Source of the DNA: Candidatus Thiodiazotropha endoloripes
GTDB lineage: Bacteria > Pseudomonadota > Gammaproteobacteria > Chromatiales > Chromatiaceae
Reading direction: 5' to 3'
Length of the DNA: 64,000 nucleotides
NCBI GenBank assembly: GCA_001709035.1
Contig: LVKA01000008.1
Location: 1,157,008-1,221,007, forward strand
Made by a program: the position numbers and the translations under genes. Below are positions 61,742-64,000 of the stretch, piece by piece; within the stretch, counting starts at the first letter, position 1; every line of letters starts with the position of its first letter. The notes under the pieces are model-generated. The model was not told where the DNA came from, ran no database searches, and worked only from the letters and a program-made list of their open reading frames with translations.

Positions 61742-63100
61742 ATGTCGAGTAAATCGCCTGTTCTGTTCATCGATGATGAGAAGCATATCCGCATCGCCAA
61801 TACCCAGACCCTGCAACTGGCAGGCATTGAGGTCAATGCCATGGAGCGTGCCGACAAAGCGCTGCCGATGCTCTCCTACGACTGGCCCGGGGTTGTGATC
61901 TGTGACATCAAGATACCTGGCATGGGTGGCATTGAGTTTCTGCTAAAGGCTCAGGAGATCGACCGGGATCTACCAGTAATCCTGATCTCCGGGCATGGGG
62001 ACATCGCCATGGCGGTACAGGCGATTCGAGACGGCGCCTACGATTTTATCGAAAAGCCATTTGCCGCGGATCAGCTTGTGGAGACAGTGAAACGGGCTTT
62101 GGATAAGCGTGCTCTGACATTGGAGAACCGATCCCTGCGCCAGGAGCTGGACGCCCAGAACAATACCCCGGGACCCCGTATCATCGGACGTTCACCGGCG
62201 ATGCAGCGTCTGCGTTCAACCATTGCCCAGATCGCCGATACCGACGCGGATGTGCTGTTGCTGGGTGAGACCGGAACCGGTAAAGAGCTGGTGACCCGTT
62301 CACTGCACGAACACAGTCGCCGACGGGAGTACAACTTTGTCGCGGTGAACTGTGGTGCGGTACCCGACAATCTGATCGAAAGTGAGCTGTTCGGTCATGA
62401 ACCCGGTGCGTTCACCGGGGCCAGGGGGCGGCGTGTGGGGCGTTTTGAACATGCCAATCACGGTACCCTTTTTCTCGATGAGATCGAGAGCATGCCGACC
62501 CCGGTGCAGGTCCATCTGCTGCGGGTGCTGCAGGAGCGCGCAATCGAGCGACTCGGCTCCAATGCCCTGATACCCCTCGATTTACGGGTGGTCGCAGCTA
62601 CCAAAGTCGATCTTAAGGCGGCCAGTGAAAGGGCGGAATTCCGTGAGGATCTCTACTATCGATTGAACGTGGTGACCCTGGAGATACCCCCCCTGCGTGA
62701 CCGGCGGGAGGACATTCCACTGCTGTTCCACCATTTTCTGCTGATGGCCGGGGCCAGGTATCGACGGGAAGTGCCACAACCCAACAGTGATCAGATCCGG
62801 GTGTTACTGACTCATCCCTGGCCGGGTAACGTGCGTGAGCTCTGCAATATTGCCGATCGCTATGTACTGCTTGGCGAGAATGTGGGGTATGACCTGAAAA
62901 CCCTGATGCAGGAGGTGGACAATGAAACGGCGATCACTCTGCCGCAGCAGGTTGACTGTTTCGAGAAGAGTCTGATCAAGCAGCAGCTTGAAATCCAGAA
63001 GGGTAATTTGAAAAACACCATGGAAGCGCTAGGGGTCCCACGTAAGACCCTCTATGACAAGATGCGCAAATATGGTCTGGACAAGAGCCACTACAAATAA
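61742..63100 (+). CDS. dctD: Sigma-54-dependent response regulator DctD
   Basis: The 452-residue protein has a receiver domain (Asp55 in VVICDIKIPG), an AAA+ domain with Walker A GETGTGKE (175-182) and the sigma-54 contact loop GAFTGA (222-227). The C-terminal Fis-type helix-turn-helix is GNLKNTMEALGVPRKTLYDK. ATG 61742 follows AGGGGGTG. It is activated by DctB to open sigma-54 promoters, classically the dicarboxylate transporter gene. It lies 218 bp downstream of dctB. Confidence 0.95.
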   Translation: MSSKSPVLFIDDEKHIRIANTQTLQLAGIEVNAMERADKALPMLSYDWPGVVICDIKIPGMGGIEFLLKAQEIDRDLPVILISGHGDIAMAVQAIRDGAYDFIEKPFAADQLVETVKRALDKRALTLENRSLRQELDAQNNTPGPRIIGRSPAMQRLRSTIAQIADTDADVLLLGETGTGKELVTRSLHEHSRRREYNFVAVNCGAVPDNLIESELFGHEPGAFTGARGRRVGRFEHANHGTLFLDEIESMPTPVQVHLLRVLQERAIERLGSNALIPLDLRVVAATKVDLKAASERAEFREDLYYRLNVVTLEIPPLRDRREDIPLLFHHFLLMAGARYRREVPQPNSDQIRVLLTHPWPGNVRELCNIADRYVLLGENVGYDLKTLMQEVDNETAITLPQQVDCFEKSLIKQQLEIQKGNLKNTMEALGVPRKTLYDKMRKYGLDKSHYK

Positions 63101-63526
63101 GATCGGATCGCTTGCCCGATTAGATTACGGTAACTCGAAGTCGGATGTCACAGGTAGGCCACTTTGCTCCTCAGTTGTTCAACTTCTTACTTGATCGCTC
63201 CGCCAGCAATTTGCATCCGTGGTTTTTTTAACCAGCAGGACTTCTGCGGACTTAGAAAATTGTCCGACCAGATCACAATCCAACTAACCAGATAGTGATA
63301 GTGTTTATGACGCCAAGCAAGGGAATGCGGGGTTCTTATTGGTGAATGATTCGCCAGACACTCGAATGTCGTTTTGCAGTTGACCGTTCATCGGTTGTGT
63401 CAGCGACTGATATCAGAAGATAAGGGATTATCAGACCGGTGGGAATCCTCTGGTGTCGATATTGAAGAAATCATCGGATGTGCATTTTGATATATCGAAT
63501 GACGTATTTACAGGACAAGGAAGGCT
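63101..63526. other. Intergenic region after dctD
   Basis: I see no gene, repeat or convincing terminator. The next gene has AAGGAAGG as ribosome site just before 63527. Confidence 0.4.
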
Positions 63527-63949
63527 ATGAAAAGAAGAGTATTTTTAAAGGGCCTGCTGACATCAAGCCTACTAGCAGCGCTCCCTATCCCTCGACTCAA
63601 TCTGAAAGCAGCATTACCACCAGTCGGTGGAAGAGCGTGGAACTATATCGGAATTCACTATCCTACTGATCCGCTACCCGGGATTGCCGGATCACCAGCC
63701 ACGATACCGATCATGCCGACCTTGCCCAATGGCGCCTACTATACGGCACATGATTGGTACTCAGGTAATCAGGATGCCTATGACCCATGTGTTATCCCCA
63801 ATCCACAGCCACCGGCTTCTGTTACGCAAGGGGAATATGTCGTTGATCGATTTCATCCCAATGCTTCAGATTTCGATCAAGGTGATAATGCGATTGCTGG
63901 TGTTGTCTATGGAACCACCAGTCGCCCTAGTGGGTCATGCGGAAAGTAA
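63527..63949 (+). CDS. Hypothetical exported protein (possible Tat signal)
   Basis: The 140-residue protein begins MKRRVFLKGLLTSSLLAALP, with an RRVFLK twin-arginine-like motif and a hydrophobic stretch. The mature sequence is rich in Pro, Gly, Tyr and Asn (for example GSPATIPIMPTLPNG) and ends SCGK. It has no recognised domain. The strong AAGGAAGG ribosome site supports the start. It may be the first of a new transcription unit that continues past the window. Confidence 0.65.
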   Translation: MKRRVFLKGLLTSSLLAALPIPRLNLKAALPPVGGRAWNYIGIHYPTDPLPGIAGSPATIPIMPTLPNGAYYTAHDWYSGNQDAYDPCVIPNPQPPASVTQGEYVVDRFHPNASDFDQGDNAIAGVVYGTTSRPSGSCGK

Positions 63950-63982
63950 TGTAACTAATGATGATTGAGTGTATAATTCGTT

Positions 63983-64000
63983 ATGCGCTTAGCCAAATCA
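63983..64000 (+). CDS. Possible start of a further gene (3' truncated)
   Basis: ATG 63983 opens a frame MRLAKS that runs to the window edge. A TATAAT-like TATAATT (63972-63978) lies just upstream, which is too close for a promoter, and there is no clear ribosome site. This is only a hint. Confidence 0.2.

Overview
The window looks like chromosomal DNA of a gammaproteobacterium, most likely a sulfur-oxidiser-type Chromatiales relative. This is inferred from gene content: a full E. coli-type isc operon with hscBA-fdx-iscX, yajC-secD-secF, suhB/trmJ, tesA divergent from ybbA-ybbP, a short bacterial SRP RNA, a DctB/DctD pair and a KorA/KorB 2-oxoacid:ferredoxin oxidoreductase. No 16S rRNA or other taxonomic marker is present, so the assignment below class level is tentative.

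Layout. 1-2490: the end of an envelope redox cluster (outer-membrane barrel, TlpA thioredoxin, DUF4266 lipoprotein, DUF3570 barrel). 3033-6243: Sec accessory genes yajC-secD-secF. 6370-8476: a small unknown gene, suhB and trmJ. 8719-15828: cysE, the iscRSUA-hscBA-fdx-iscX operon and a membrane-anchored thioredoxin. 16015-19126: an OmpA-type lipoprotein overlapping korA.

19127-40679 is an accessory block, mostly coded on the minus strand. It lies between korA and korB, which are normally adjacent. It holds a lipase, SDR-type oxidoreductases, small membrane proteins, a LysE exporter, a three-gene locus (Tat-exported DUF1501 protein, haem-motif lipoprotein, VWA protein), a short array of genes separated by integron attC-like sites without an integrase, and two tandem paralogues of unknown function. 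It is visibly decaying: a 173-bp foldback MITE with a TA target duplication splits a zinc-ribbon gene, a DUF5995 gene is frameshifted, and only the 3' end of a BASS-type transporter remains.

40680-42025: korB and a ferritin-like gene. 43293-44137: an unknown gene with a decayed tandem copy. 44264-54989: copper/heavy-metal handling (CusA, a CusB carrying four metal-binding modules, two FKBP-type prolyl isomerases, a large multicopper oxidase). 55567-59394: ybbP-ybbA head-to-head with tesA. 59468-59583: 4.5S RNA (ffs). 59652-63100: dctB-dctD. 63527-64000: an exported unknown protein and the window end.

How the parts fit. The isc genes build Fe-S clusters, which KorAB and ferredoxin need. IscR probably controls the operon through a site over the iscR promoter, and a terminator hairpin between iscA and hscB probably lowers expression of the chaperone half. 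The Cus genes and the oxidase form a periplasmic copper-tolerance region, without a CusC or regulator in view. The strongest leads are the korA/korB split, the integrase-less attC array, the MITE-interrupted zinc-ribbon gene and the uncharacterised DUF1501/haem-lipoprotein/VWA locus.
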